NCBI GenBank assembly: GCA_947685225.1 | Contig: CANTUV010000039.1 | Location: 36,820,001-36,884,000, forward strand | Source: Garcia nutans | Taxonomy: Eukaryota > Streptophyta > Magnoliopsida > Malpighiales > Euphorbiaceae | Reading direction: 5' to 3' | Length of the DNA: 64,000 nt | Part shown: positions 1 through 11,517 of the stretch, one piece after another | Numbering within the stretch: the first letter of the stretch is position 1 | Layout: every line of letters starts with the position of its first letter | Program-made: the position numbers and the translations under genes | Notes under the pieces: generated by a model | What the model was told of the DNA's origin: nothing | Database searches by the model: none | The model's input: the letters and a program-made list of their open reading frames with translations, nothing else

Positions 1-1731
1 AATAAAAAATAGTTAATTCTAAAATTTAATGAATAATTTTTAACATACATTTTAAAAATTAATATATGTATTATATAATTATATATTAAAAATATATATA
101 TTTAAAAATATATTAATTTTTTATTTTTAAGATTACTGTCAATTTCAATTTAAAAAATAAAAATTTTGAATTATATCCTTATAAATTGGACTTAGTTTCA
201 ATTAGAGTCAAATTCTCTTAATTTCAATATTGACCAACGAACTGAATATAGTCTAAATCACGATTCACAGAGAACAAAACCTATGTTTGGCAGTTCTCCT
301 CTTCTTTCCTTTTGGTCTCACTCAAAACATTGTTCTAATCCATTGCTTTTTTTTTTTTCTCTTTCTTCGCAAACCAGTAAATAAAAAACAATGACAAGGC
401 ACCGGCATTCGATCATAGTGGCCCACATAATCCAAGATATTTGAGAATTCACATTTGTTGAAAACCTGGTCATAGAATTTCAGTCAAAAGCAGAATAATC
501 CCATTTCTAAGTAGTATTTACTCGGTCCCTTCATAAATTTAAGAAAAAATAAAATAAAACAGAAAATATATTTAATTAATTATTATTAATATATATATAT
601 AATTGAAGTTAGTCAAAATGAATATTTATGAGCATGTGCTCTTTTCTTTAGTGAATAATTTTTTATTACAAATATCTGATTCTATAAAATTTAAAAAATA
701 TTCTGTCTTAAATTGATATATATATATATATTTCTTTCATTTATCAAAAATTACCATTCACTCACTATTTTTATATTAAATTTTTATTATATCCAAATTT
801 AATATTATTTATTAATAATATTTAATATATTTATCTCATACTAAAAAAAGATATAACAATAAAAGTATATTTAGACTTATATTTTTAATAAAAATAACTA
901 ATTTTTTTTTTAAGTTTTGCAAATAAAAAATATATCAATTAATTCTGACAGAAGGAGTATTTATTATTGATTTAATTTTATCTTTATGTTATTCTTCCAT
1001 TAAATATTAACATTAATTATTTTTTTATATTTTAAATAAAAAATAATATTTTATTTTAAAATTATAATAATTTAATAATTTTTGTTTTGTATAAATTTTT
1101 ATTTGAAAAAAATATATTGAAACATGGAGGGACTTTAAAAACTAATAGTGCTTTTGTTTGTGTGAGGCGGCTGTTTTCCAAGCCTTCATGTATTTTGCTT
1201 AAATCCCATTTTTAATGTAATTCAGTAATCATGATTTTAGATCCATTTAGATTCATTAATTCGTCTTCCTAATTTTTTTTTTAAAAAAAAAAGCAAGAGA
1301 ACACTACAGATTCTAAAATACATCATAAGTTTTTGCTTCCAACATCATGGAATGCTTTGCCGCCTTCTTTAATATTAATCAATTAGAAATAAATTATTTT
1401 GTATAAATTTAAATTTTACCTCAAAATTCTCAATAATTATTATTTTTTAATATTTATTATTCTAAATTAAGAGTTTTGATTGAAAATTTAACACATAAGC
1501 ACACACCGAGTTAACTATTGGTTTTATGTAACAAAAATTCTAGCTATACCAACTGGTTCAAATTTATTAATTGAGTTAATTAACGTTTTTATTTAGAACT
1601 TGTTTGATATTGAATTTAAATTTTTTTTTCACAATTATATTTTTATTTTTAATTAGTCATTTATTATTTTTAAATCAATATTGAGTTTTTTTCTTAATTT
1701 TTTTTGTAATACTTTCATCATGGAGCATTAA
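1..1731. other. AT-rich intergenic DNA
   Basis: No gene is visible. The stretch is strongly AT-rich with many short poly(A)/poly(T) and (AT)n runs. Stops are dense in all frames. One weak MITE candidate (521-957) is listed separately. Confidence 0.6.
521..957. mobile_element. Possible Stowaway/mariner MITE (weak)
   Basis: The ends read CTCGGTCCCTTCATAA on the left and, in reverse complement, CTCCTTCTGTCAGAAT on the right. Each is flanked by TA (519-520 and 958-959). This resembles the CTCCCTCCGTC-type ends of plant mariner MITEs, but the arms match only partly and the interior is featureless AT-rich DNA. Chance similarity is possible. Confidence 0.3.
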
Positions 1732-2394
1732 GAGGGTGTTTCTCAAAACTTAAAAGCTGGTCAAAACTGATTATAAGCAGTTTTTAGATTATAAGTTGTT
1801 TATTTAAGTATTTCTGAAAACTTAAATAGTAGATTATAATATGATTTTAATCAGTTTTTTAAAAGTTGGGTTTTGCTACTTTTTTTAAGCACTTATTTTT
1901 TAAACAGTTTTGACTAAGTAAAAAACTATATTATCCCTATCTAATCTTCAATATTTCAAATTTGCCCACCTTATACAATGTCCACTCTCATTGTCTAATT
2001 AAAAATATTTTTAGGATTCTAATTAATTTGGTAATATTTACATAGTAGTTTTTTATTTGTATAATTTATTGATAACACCAATATTATTATTATTATTATT
2101 AAATAAATTTTATTATTATTATTATTATTGCAAATAAATTTTGAATTGACATTTAAAAAATTATTTTTATATAATAAATAAACTCAGGATAGTTTGGTCA
2201 TTTTGACAGTTTCTGCAATTAAAAACTTATTATAAGCTGATTTTACAGAAACACTTAACTGATTATAAACTGATTATCAGCTGATTATTAATTAGTTTAC
2301 AGAAACGCTTAACTGTTTATTTTTAATCTGATTATAATCTAAAAATTATTTATTTACAATAAGCTGAAAAGCTCCAGTTTTGAGAAACACCCTC
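1732..2394. mobile_element. PIF/Harbinger-type MITE
   Basis: A 19-bp perfect terminal inverted repeat begins GAGGGTGTTTCTCAAAACT at 1732 and appears as its reverse complement ending at 2394. The element is flanked by TAA on both sides (1729-1731 and 2395-2397), the 3-bp TWA duplication typical of PIF/Harbinger elements. No transposase reading frame lies inside, so this is a non-autonomous copy. Subterminal motifs such as CTGATTATAA recur inside both ends. A (TTA)n microsatellite sits near 2080-2130. Confidence 0.8.
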
Positions 2395-2397
2395 TAA

Positions 2398-3683
2398 TTA
2401 ATATGAATTTAAAGAACAGAGCATGCACAATAATACAATTTTAGAATTATCATAATTCTAAATTACCCACTGTAAACATTACTATTAGTAATTTATAAAA
2501 TCTTAATCAAAACTAAACATCTGTCAACTCATTTTGATTTTTGTTATTTTATTAATATAAATTATTAGCATTGAATTATTAAGTCCTATAAATAGTTGTT
2601 TTATTAGACAAACAATGTCGGTAAGAAAAAGAGTTTTTGTTAGTTCTTTACTTTGCTTTATGTTTTAGATTTCATTCAATGAATAGAGACGATGATTAAC
2701 ATTAATTAATCAATGGACTTATAAAATAATAATATTTTTTCTTGCTGTGATTATTAAGATTAAGAATTAATTAAGACTCATGCTTTGTAGGGTAGTTAAG
2801 TATCATTAAACAACAAAAAAAATCCTACTCAAACTTCTTTATAACAGCCAATGATGCCTAGTCAAGATGAGGCCTTGGGATAAGGTCTCAGGCTTAAACC
2901 TTATTGTTTAGATTTATTTCTTACTCGATATCATTTATAATTTATAATTATGGTAATGTATACCTTTGATATTATAATTAATATTTAATTTATATATAAT
3001 ATCTCTTGAAAAGAATTCTTTTTTAATCATAGCTATTAGCTAGCAACTTAAATACTATATTCATATCTTACTAGTTTTGGAAGAAGCGCAACATAACTTT
3101 TGTTTTTAAATTTATAAATATGTTATATTATCATAAATTATATATATTATTTACTGATAGAGGGAGAGAAAATAATATAAAAAGTAGTTATACATTTGAT
3201 AATATTATAAATTTTTAGCTAATAGACAACAAATTAATTATTAAAAAATATGTATATATTTTTTCCAAATAAAATTCTTTTTTTTTTGAAATAAAATAAA
3301 ATTCCCTGTTAAATTAAATTAAAAGCGTAATAAAATTATATCTGTCACTAACTTTTAAAAGCAATCAAAAAGAAAAAAAATATTAAATTTAAAGAATTAT
3401 TTCATAATATATTCTATAACATTATAAATTAGCTATTGATGTCAAATTATTATTATTATTATATATATAAGAAAAACTTATTATTTAAATCAAATCTGAA
3501 AACTATCTAACAATTCAGTTATAAATTTATAAAATCCCTCAAACGTGTAATTGTAAGTGTTTCTGAAATAAGTATTTTTTTTTTCACCGAAACTATATTA
3601 AGAAGAAATTATTCTTATTTTCCTTTTTTTAACTCAATTTTTTCATCATAAAAGTAAGGAAGAGAAAATTGAAATGAGAGAAA
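2398..3683. other. AT-rich intergenic DNA
   Basis: No gene is visible. A slightly GC-richer piece at about 2840-2910 could be a repeat fragment, but I cannot assign it. Confidence 0.5.
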
Positions 3684-3876
3684 TGTGGAATTGAGAATAA
3701 TTTTATGTGTAATTTATAGCTTTTGTAGACAAACATATACAAAACCTATGTGCTAATTTAGCTCCTAAAATAATATTATAATCAAATACAGCTAAACTAT
3801 GATCCCTAAGATTACATTAATTGCAACTAAGTTAATGATTTGATACAAAGTAAATATGGAAGTAAAAGATTCTCCA
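3684..3876 (-). repeat. 3' LTR of old copia
   Basis: It pairs in direct orientation with 18953-19148. On the minus strand it begins TGGAGAATC just after the polypurine-like GAGGAAAATAAT (3877-3888 region) and ends ...CCACA. Short LTRs of about 0.2 kb are normal for some copia lineages. Confidence 0.75.
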
Positions 3877-4090
3877 ATTATTTTCCTCAAGTTGGAGCAT
3901 GTAAAATCAGAATGCCCAACTTGCCAAGCAGTTGATGAAAATGATCATATCTAAAGTGCTTTGGTGGATATATTCGCTAGCTGGGTTTGTGAAGAAATCG
4001 ACTGAGTAGCAATAACACACTAATAGATACTTTGTCTAATAAATTAGCAATCTATCTCGATGTATTTTCTAGAAACATGTGTGATACTTG
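3877..4090 (-). pseudogene. Old copia RNase H, C-terminal end
   Basis: The minus strand reads in pieces like the last part of copia RNase H: a KYIEIDC-like motif, then a QLANISTKAL-like motif, then the segment leading to the polypurine tract. It is cut at 4090 by the nested copia insertion and resumes at 9588, after the target-site repeat ACTTG. Stops are present, so it is a relic. Confidence 0.7.
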
Positions 4091-4786
4091 TGTGGTGATG
4101 TCCCACTCAAGTGGAATCCACAAATTAAAAAAAAGGGGGGAGGGAGAAATAAAAGCTTGCAAATTCAAGCTGTGACAGCTTGCAAAGCTTGCATTTTGCA
4201 AGCTGTGTTACAACAAAAGGAGGAGAGGGAAGGCCCTATAAATAGGCCTTCCCTCCTCCAATTCTAAATAATCATTTTATAAGAAAAATTAAAGAGATGA
4301 GAGAAAAATACTATTTATAGGATAATTTTTTTGAGTGATAAAATAGTAAGGTTTTATTTTAGGTGTTTGAAAAACACTTATCACTATTTTGGATTTATCT
4401 CATTTGTGAGCGTTGTACTTCTAGAATATTATTTTTCTAGAAAAGTTTCTCTCTTGTAATCCTACTATTTATCAGTGAAAGAAATTTATTGGGAGTTTAT
4501 CCCGTGGACATAGCCTAAATTAAAGGGTGAACTACGTTAAATCTGATGTGTTATTTTTATCTCAATATTAGAGCTATTATCAAGTATAGTTATTTTGTTA
4601 TATTGTGTTATTAATTATTAGAGTAAAATTCTGTCTAAGGAGACTGAATTTTAAGGGGGGCCGTCTGTGATCCCTTCAGCCTTTCCTGAAAATTTTTTTA
4701 GTATTTATTTTTAGTATAATATTTCATACACTACTTACTTGTAAATAGCAAGTAATTTGTATGTTATTAATACCCGCTGCACAACA
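4091..4786 (+). repeat. 5' LTR of nested copia
   Basis: It starts TGTGGTGATGTCCC and ends ...CACAACA. It aligns along its length with 8875-9587. It holds AGCTTGCAA-type inverted motifs (4155-4205) and a TATA box inside a perfect inverted repeat (4225-4255). The 3' copy is about 17 bp longer, mostly because of an extra palindromic AGCTTGCA segment. Confidence 0.92.
4225..4255 (+). promoter_or_regulatory. LTR TATA box enclosed in an 11-bp inverted repeat
   Basis: GAGGGAAGGCC (4225-4235) and its exact complement GGCCTTCCCTC (4245-4255) flank CTATAAATA. This is the likely core promoter of the element. The same arrangement is kept in the 3' LTR at 9025-9055. Confidence 0.75.
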
Positions 4787-4788
4787 AG

Positions 4789-4800
4789 TGGTATCAGACT
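4789..4800 (+). other. Primer binding site, initiator tRNA-Met type
   Basis: TGGTATCAGACT starts 2 bp after the LTR end. It matches the usual plant copia site TGGTATCAGAGC except at the last positions. Confidence 0.85.
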
Positions 4801-4851
4801 CTGGTTCAGGTAGGTACACGGTGTTGAAGTTATTCTCTTTGCATTAAATAG

Positions 4852-6100
4852 ATGGAGGCAAAAATAAACAAGATGATCAGCCTAAATGGCTCGAATTACC
4901 ATATATGGAGAAACAAGATGAATGATCTTCTATTTGTGACGAAAATATATTTGTCTGTATTTGCTACATTAAAACTTGATGAAAAATCAGATGAAGACTA
5001 GGAGTTCGAGCATGAGCAAGTGTGTTGCTTGATCTGACAATTTGTTGAAGACAATGTGCATAATCATATTTGTAAAGAGACTCATGAAAAGTCCCATTGG
5101 GAGAAGCTTGAACAGTAATATGCTTCTAAAACAGGGAATAACAAGTTGCTCTATTTGACTAAAATGGTCAAAATTAGTTACTGGGAAGGTACATTTATGG
5201 CGGACCACTTGAATGAATTTCAAGGTTTCGTAGATCAGTTATCAAGAATGGGTGTAAAATTTGATAATGAGGTGCTCGATCTCTTAATACTTTCTTCTCT
5301 GCCAGAGTCTTGGGAGACTTTGAAGATTTTCATCGCTAATTCAGCGGTTGATGGTGTTGTTAGTTTGGAATCTGTCAAGAGTTATATTCTAAATGAAGAA
5401 ATGAGAAGGAATCTCAAAATTCAGTATCCACATATCAGCCAGATGTTTTGGTTACTGATTCTAGAGGGAGGAGTACCTTTAGGAATTTAAGTTCAAGAGA
5501 TAAGAGTAGAGGAAAGTCAAACAAATATGCAAATGTTGAATTCTATCACTGCAAGAAGAAGGGACACATCAAGAAATTCTGTCGAAAGTTCAAGAAAGAA
5601 CAGCAAAAGAACAAAGGCAAAGAAATCAAGCGATATGATAGCAGTAATGATGAATAAGGAACCACAGCTACCACCATTGAAGAATTTCATGTCATTTCTT
5701 ATGATAATGATGTGAATATAGCATCCAGTGAATAAGACTGGGTTAGAGATAGTGGTGCCACCATTCATGCCACATCACATAAAGAACTCTTCTCAACATA
5801 TAAACAAGGAGAATTTGGTGTTGTCAAAATAGGAGATAAGGGTGTAGCCAAGATCATTGGTCGAGGTGATATTTGTTTGGAGATAGAAAATGGGACAAGG
5901 ATACTCTTGAAAGATGTCAGACATGTTCCCAACCTTCGGCTAAACCTGATTTCCGTTGGCATACTTGATGATAAAGGTTTCAGCAGTACTTTCATGAATG
6001 GTCAATAGAAACTTACTAAAGGCTCCTTGATATATGGAAAATGCAAAAAGTACTCCAAGCTATATGTGATGTAGGCGAAGCTCTCTAGTGATTCCGTGAA
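4852..6100 (+). pseudogene. Nested copia gag and protease (degraded)
   Basis: The chosen ATG at 4852 opens MEAKINKMISLNGSNY, typical of a Tnt1-type gag N-terminus, 60-odd bp after the primer site. The same frame continues past stops near 5000 (TAG), 5036 (TGA) and 5116 (TAA). A gag-like segment follows at 5146-5480 and a frameshift lies near 5450-5490. The zinc knuckle at about 5537-5590 reads YHCKKKGHIKKFC, where the expected first Cys is Phe. The aspartic protease follows with the DSGAT motif near 5750, then a LKDVRHVPNLRLNLISVG-type segment typical of copia. Stops interrupt it near 6007 and 6073. The capsid and protease functions are therefore lost. Confidence 0.85.
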
Positions 6101-6114
6101 TGCAATATGGAGAA

Positions 6115-6967
6115 AGAAAATATGACTAAGTTATGGCATAGAAGACTCGGTCATATGGGCGAGAAAGGGATGGCATAATTGGTAAAAAAGAAATTATCTG
6201 AAATTGATAAAGTGGATTTAAAGAAATGTGTTGACTGCCTGGCTGGAAAACAAAATAGAGTTGCTTTCAAAGGTTCCACTCCTTCCAGAATGAAGAATGT
6301 ATTAGATCTGATTCACTCAGATCTGTGTGGACCATTGTCAAAGTCACTTAGTGGTGCTCAATACTTTGTGACTTTCATTGATGATCACTCAAGGAAGATG
6401 TGCGTATACACTTTGAAGTCAAAAGACCAAGTGTTAGACGTGTTCAAGCAATTCCATGCATTAGTTGAAAGAAAAACTGGGAAGAAGTTGAAATGCATTC
6501 GGACAGACAATGGTGGAGAATATATTGGATCATTTGATGCATACTGTAAGGAGCATGGTATCTGACATCAAACAACACCTCCAAAAACACTGCAATTGAA
6601 TGGCTTAGCGGAGAGGATAAACAAGACTTTGATGGAGAGAGTCAGATGTTTGCTCTCACATTCGAAGTTGCCTAAGACATTTTGGGGTGAAGCTCTATAT
6701 GTTGTAGTACATGTACTCAATTTTTCACCATGTATTCCTCTTTAGTATAATATTCCAGAGAAGGTATGGTCAGGAAAGGATGTTTCCCATCACCATTTGC
6801 AGGTGTTTAGCAGTAAAGCTTTTGTGCATATTCCCAAAGATGAGAGGTCGAAGCTTGATGTCAAGACATGTGAATGTGTATTTATTGGCTATGGTCAAGA
6901 TCATGATCAGATTAGCTATAGATTTTATGATCCATTTTAGAAAAAGCTTGTCAAAAGCCGTGATGTT
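6115..6967 (+). pseudogene. Nested copia integrase
   Basis: The GAG-pre-integrase segment begins near 6120 with LWHRRLGH. A zinc-type CxxC motif (KKCVDCLAGKQ) and the integrase core follow. Core residues are visible: HSDLCGP (first Asp), RTDNGGEY (second Asp), and NGLAERINKT (Glu). In-frame stops occur at about 6178, 6563 (ATC TGA CAT), 6744 and 6939. The integrase would join element cDNA to target DNA in the nucleus. It is a single-frame relic, not a functional enzyme. Confidence 0.88.
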
Positions 6968-8858
6968 GTGTTTGTTGAAGATCAAACCATTGAAGACATC
7001 AACAAAGTAAAAAAGAATGTTCCTAAATTCAATGGTGACTCAATAAACTTAAAGTTAGTTCCTCCAAAGGTGGTACCAAGACAAGTTGGAGATGAAATAC
7101 AAAATCATCAGCTAGAAAATCCTAACATTGATGCTCCCACAGAGGTCCAATCAGATGATGATGAGGACCAAATTGAAAATCAACCACCACCACCAGCAGA
7201 AGTTCCTCAGGTTCCATTAAGGAGATCTACTGGAACTAGACAATCTTCTACTAGATACTCTAATGATCAGTACATGTTGGTTACTGATGGGGGAGAACCT
7301 GAGAATTACCAAGAAGCTATAGTAGATGAGAATAGGGAGAAATGGATTGAAGTCTTGCAAGATGAGATGAAATCTTTGCATGAAAACAAAATTTTTGAGT
7401 TGGTGAAGTTACCAACAAGCAAAAGGGCTTTAAAGAATAAGTGGGTGTTTAGGATAAAACATAAAAAACACAGTTCCCAACCACGATTCAAAGTCAGATT
7501 AGTTGTTAAAGGATTTAGTCAAAGGAAAGGAATTGACTTTGTTGAGATTTTTTCACCAGTGGTGAAGATGACATCCATTCGTATAGTGCTGGGATTAGCT
7601 GCAAGTTTAGACTTGTAAATCGAGCAGATGGATGTTAAGACTACTTTCCATCATAGTAATTTGGAAGAAGAAATTTACATGGAATAACCAGAGGGTTTCA
7701 AGAAAAGAGGAAAAGAAGATTTTGTCTGCAAGTTAAAGAAAAGCTTATACGGCTTGAAGCAGGCAACAAGACAGTGGTATAAAAAGTTTGAATCAGTTAT
7801 GGGAGAGCAAGGGTACAAGAAGACTACTTCAGACCACTGTGTTTTTGTAAAGAAATTCTCTGATGATGATTTCATCATCCTTTTCTTATATGTGGATAAT
7901 ATGTTGATTATTGGTTGAAATGTTTCCAAAATCAACAGCTTGAAAAAGCAGTTGAGTAATTCTTTTGCAATGAAAGACTTAGGATCGGCAAAGTAGATTC
8001 TTGGCATGAAGATTACTAGAGACAAAAGTGCCAAAAAGTTATGGTTGTCACAAGAGAAGTACATTGAGAAAGTACTTCAAAAGTTCAACATGGACAAAGC
8101 TAAAGTTGTTAGTTGTCCTCTTGCTAATCACTTTAAGCTTAGTTCTAAACAAAGCCCTTCGATGGAAAAGGAAAAGAAAGAAATGGATAAGGTGCCTTAT
8201 GCCTCAGCCATTGGAAGTTTGATGCATGTCATGGTATGCACAAGGCCAAATTGCTCACGTAGTTGGAGTAGTGAGTCGGTTCCTTTCAAATCCTGGTAAG
8301 AAACATTGGGATGCAGTGAAATAAATTCTCAGATATCTCTATGGTACTTCTAAAGTATGTTTGTGTTTTGAAACCACCAATCCTGTGTTAGTTGGCTATA
8401 CAGATGCGAATATGGCCGGTGATGTTGATTCAAGAAAGTCTACTTCGAGATATTTGATTACCTTTGCAGGGGGAGTTGTATCGTGGCAGTTAAAACTACA
8501 GAAATATGTTGCTCTTTCTCCCACTGAGGCAGAGTTTATAGCTGCAACAAAAGCAAGCAAGGAGCTATTATGGATGAAAAAGTTTCTGCAAGAGTTGAGT
8601 TTTGAGCAAGAGAAGTATGTATTATACTGTGACAGTCAAAGTGCCATTCATCTCAGTAAAAACTCTACTTTTCACTCACGATCAAAGCATATTGATGTGA
8701 GATACCACTGGATTTGAGATGCACTAGAGATAAAACAGTTTCAGCTTGAAAAGATTCACATAAATGATAATGACTCTGACATGATGACTAAAGCTATACC
8801 CTCGGAAAAGCTTGTTACTTGTAAAAGGATTGCTGGTATGAAAGTCTCACCCACTTGA
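6968..8858 (+). pseudogene. Nested copia reverse transcriptase and RNase H
   Basis: A linker rich in acidic residues and Pro (7080-7230) leads to RT, which begins around EKWIEVLQDEMKSLHENK and KWVFRIKHKK. The catalytic YVDD box near 7890 reads YVDNM, so one catalytic Asp is Asn (GAT to AAT). The KKSLYGLKQA motif is present near 7740. RNase H runs from about 8390, with GYTDANMAGD, ALSPTEAEFIAA and the LYCDSQSAIHL motif (CDSQ). In-frame stops occur at 7616, 7685, 7917, 7994 and 8716, and a frameshift lies near 8290-8330. The element cannot make active RT. Confidence 0.9.
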
Positions 8859-8860
8859 GT

Positions 8861-8874
8861 GTGAGGGGGAGATT
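8861..8874 (+). other. Polypurine tract
   Basis: GTGAGGGGGAGATT lies directly before the 3' LTR and is the plus-strand primer site of copia elements. Confidence 0.85.
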
Positions 8875-9587
8875 TATGGTGGTGTCCCACTCAAGTGAGA
8901 CCCACAAATCAAAAAAAAGGGGAGGGGGAAACAAAAGCTTGCAAAATGCAAGCTGGGACAAGCTTGCAAATGCAAGCTTTGTCACAGCTTGCATTTTGCA
9001 AGCTGTGTTACAGCAAAAGGAGGAGAGGGAAGGCCTTATAAATAGGCCTTCCCTCCCCCAATTCTAAATAGCCATTTTATAATAAAAAATTAAAGATAGA
9101 AGAGAAAAATATTATTTATAGGATAATATTTTTGAATGATAAAATAGTGAGGTTTTGTTTTAGGTGTTTGGGAAACACTTAGCACTATTTTAGATTTATC
9201 TCATTTGTAAGTGTTGTACTTCTAGAATATTATTTTTCTAGAAAAGTCTCTCTCTTGTAATCCTACTATTTATTAATAGAAGAAATTTATTCGGAGTTTA
9301 TCCCGTGGATGTAGCCTAAATTAAAGGGTGAACTACGCTAAATCTGGTGTGTTATTTTTGTCTCAATATTAGAGTTATTATCAAGTATAGTTATTTTGTT
9401 ATATTGTGTTATTAATTATTCGAGTAAAATTATGTCTAAGAAGACTGAATTTTAAGTGGGGCCGTCTGTGGGCCCTTCAGCCTTTCCTGAAATTTTTTTG
9501 GTATTTATTTTTAGTACAATATTTCATATACTACTTACTTGTATAATAACAAGTAATTTGTATATTATTAATACCCGTTGCACAACA
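8875..9587 (+). repeat. 3' LTR of nested copia
   Basis: It aligns with 4091-4786. The first dinucleotide is TA instead of TG, a G-to-A change. A 19-bp perfect inverted repeat (AGCTTGCAAAATGCAAGCT at 8936-8954 and its complement at 8986-9004) gives a longer potential hairpin than in the 5' copy. The LTR ends CACAACA, followed by the duplication ACTTG. Confidence 0.92.
9025..9055 (+). promoter_or_regulatory. 3' LTR TATA box enclosed in an 11-bp inverted repeat
   Basis: The arms GAGGGAAGGCC and GGCCTTCCCTC are identical to those of the 5' LTR. The enclosed sequence is TTATAAATA, one base different. Confidence 0.7.
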
Positions 9588-11517
9588 ACTTGAAGATTGC
9601 CTAAGAGTTATCTTAGCCATAGAACCTTGCTAATAGTAGTTGCCATGGCTCGATACTCAGCATTTGCAGAGGAATAAGAAATCATCATTTTCTTCTTAGT
9701 GTGCCATGAAATAGGCGATGAACTAAGAAATTATGCAGCGCACACTGGATTTATGTGTCATTGGGCATCTGGCCCAATCCGCATTAATATGCCCTAACAA
9801 ATAATTTATTATTTAAAGTAAGTAAAACACCTTGTCTTACTGAACCTTTCAGGTATTGGAGTATCCTATAAGCAGCATCAAGATGTGGTTGCAATGCTTT
9901 ATGCATGAATTGATTAAGAATATGTACTATATAATTGATGTTAGGACAAGTAATGATCAGGTACAAAAGTTGTCCCATTAAATGACAATATTGTCCAGTG
10001 TTTACGCAAATTTTGCCAGAGTCAACTAAAAGTTTTTTTTGTTGTTCCATCAGAAAAGAATTCATCTCCCAAGATATTTGATGCAAAATTTTGTGTCTAT
10101 GTAGCTTTTTCAGTTTTGAAATGCAATCTTAATTTGTTCCTATGACAATGATTTCATCAATGTAGACAAGGACTATAGTAAAAGATCCTTCATGTGTGAA
10201 GGTGAATAAGGAATGATCTACAGTAGACTAGTGGAAACCAGTAACAAGAAGGGAGGTAGTGAACTTGTGATACCTATTTTTAGATGCCTAACAAAGTCCA
10301 TATAAAGACTTTCACAATGTACAAAATTGTTGCTCTCCCTTTTTGGCAAACCTCATCGAGCATCTAAAAATTGGTATCACAAATGACTAATTTTGCAACA
10401 TGAGTAAACATGTCATAGAAATCAACTCCGCAATCTATGTGTAACCTTTTATGATGAGATGCACCTTAGAGCACTCAATGCTTTTATCTGGTCAATATTT
10501 AGAATCAATAGACTATTTTCCAAGGGATAGAAATTCCAAAGTCTAAGTCTGGTTTGCTTTAAAAGCTAAAATCTCTTTTTCCATTGCATCCCTTCAGTGT
10601 GCATGTTTGACTTTCTGAAAGAAAGATCTCGGTTTATCGTTAATTGAGATGGCCATAAAAAAAGTAGTATGAGATGGAAAAAACTTTAGAATATGAAATA
10701 GAATGAGATAAAGGATATGTCGTCGAGTTAGTTGAGGGAGTAGATGGAGTTGTTCTATTTTCTTTTGGAGCAAAAGTGTGAGGCAAATTATATTGATAAC
10801 TAGGTAGAAGTCAAAATACTTGTCTTTCTTTTTTGTTTTGGGAGAATTGGAACCAATTGATAAGCATTTTCAAGTGAAGGAAATTGATTCTCAATTATTG
10901 ATGACTCTAGCCCATTTGATTCAATGTATCCAACCTCTACTGCAATTGCAACAAACTCTTGCACTTGATCTTCATGTTCAATTGGACTATTATCCAAATT
11001 GGTGTACATATGTATATCACCAAATTTAGACTCAATATTACTAGATTATGCATTTGGCTTAATCAATTAATTTGATTTCTCCACAATGAATCTTGCATGA
11101 GGATAACCTTCCTCTAAAAACTAAACATCGAATGAAACATAAATTTTCTTACTTTCAAGATCATATATTATATAACCTTTTTGTCCATTAGGATATCCAA
11201 CAAAAATTCTTGGTTTAGCACGTGAAGCAAACTTATCATGTGGTTTGTTGTTCACATATCCATAGCAGAGACACCCAAAACTCCTTAGTTGACCATATGT
11301 TTGCACTTTTCCAAGTAAAACCTCATATGGCATTCTGTTTTGAATGACAAAAAAAGGCATACAATTGATCAAATATGTTGCAATAAGAACACACTCACCT
11401 TAAAAATAAATAGGGAGATTTGCCTAAAATCATGTCAAGTAACTTCTAAAAGATGTTAGTGTTCATGCTCAATCACCTAATTTTTTTGTGGAGTGTTTGT
11501 ACAATAGGTTTGGTGTT
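9588..11517 (-). pseudogene. Old copia RNase H, RT and integrase C-terminal half
   Basis: The minus strand resumes the old copia after the nested element. At 9593-9780 it shows the RNase H motif SSANAEYRAMA. At 9784-10086 it reads GQLLYLIITCPNINYIVHILNQF, the copia connection region, split here only for description. The RT box near 10150-10180 reads VYIDEIIVIG, where YVDD has become YIDE. At 10800-11009 lies the poorly conserved linker. At 11121-11372 the integrase C-terminal part reads LRSFGCLCYGY and FVGYPNGQKGY. The block ends near 11512 at a CTNTPQKN-like motif. Many stops and frameshifts; not functional. The solo LTR at 11518 follows. Confidence 0.8.

Larger units (their letters stand above)
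4091..9587 (+). mobile_element. Nested Tnt1-like Ty1/copia retrotransposon
   Basis: A complete 5.5-kb element is flanked by the exact 5-bp duplication ACTTG (4086-4090 and 9588-9592). Order: 5' LTR, tRNA-Met-type primer site, gag, protease, integrase, RT, RNase H, polypurine tract, 3' LTR. Domain order PR-IN-RT-RH defines Ty1/copia, and the protein text resembles the Tnt1-94 (Tork) group. The polyprotein stays largely in one frame but has many in-frame stops and a few mutated key residues, so it is not autonomous. The two LTRs differ by scattered substitutions and one indel region, by eye a few percent, so it is younger than its host copia. Confidence 0.93.
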
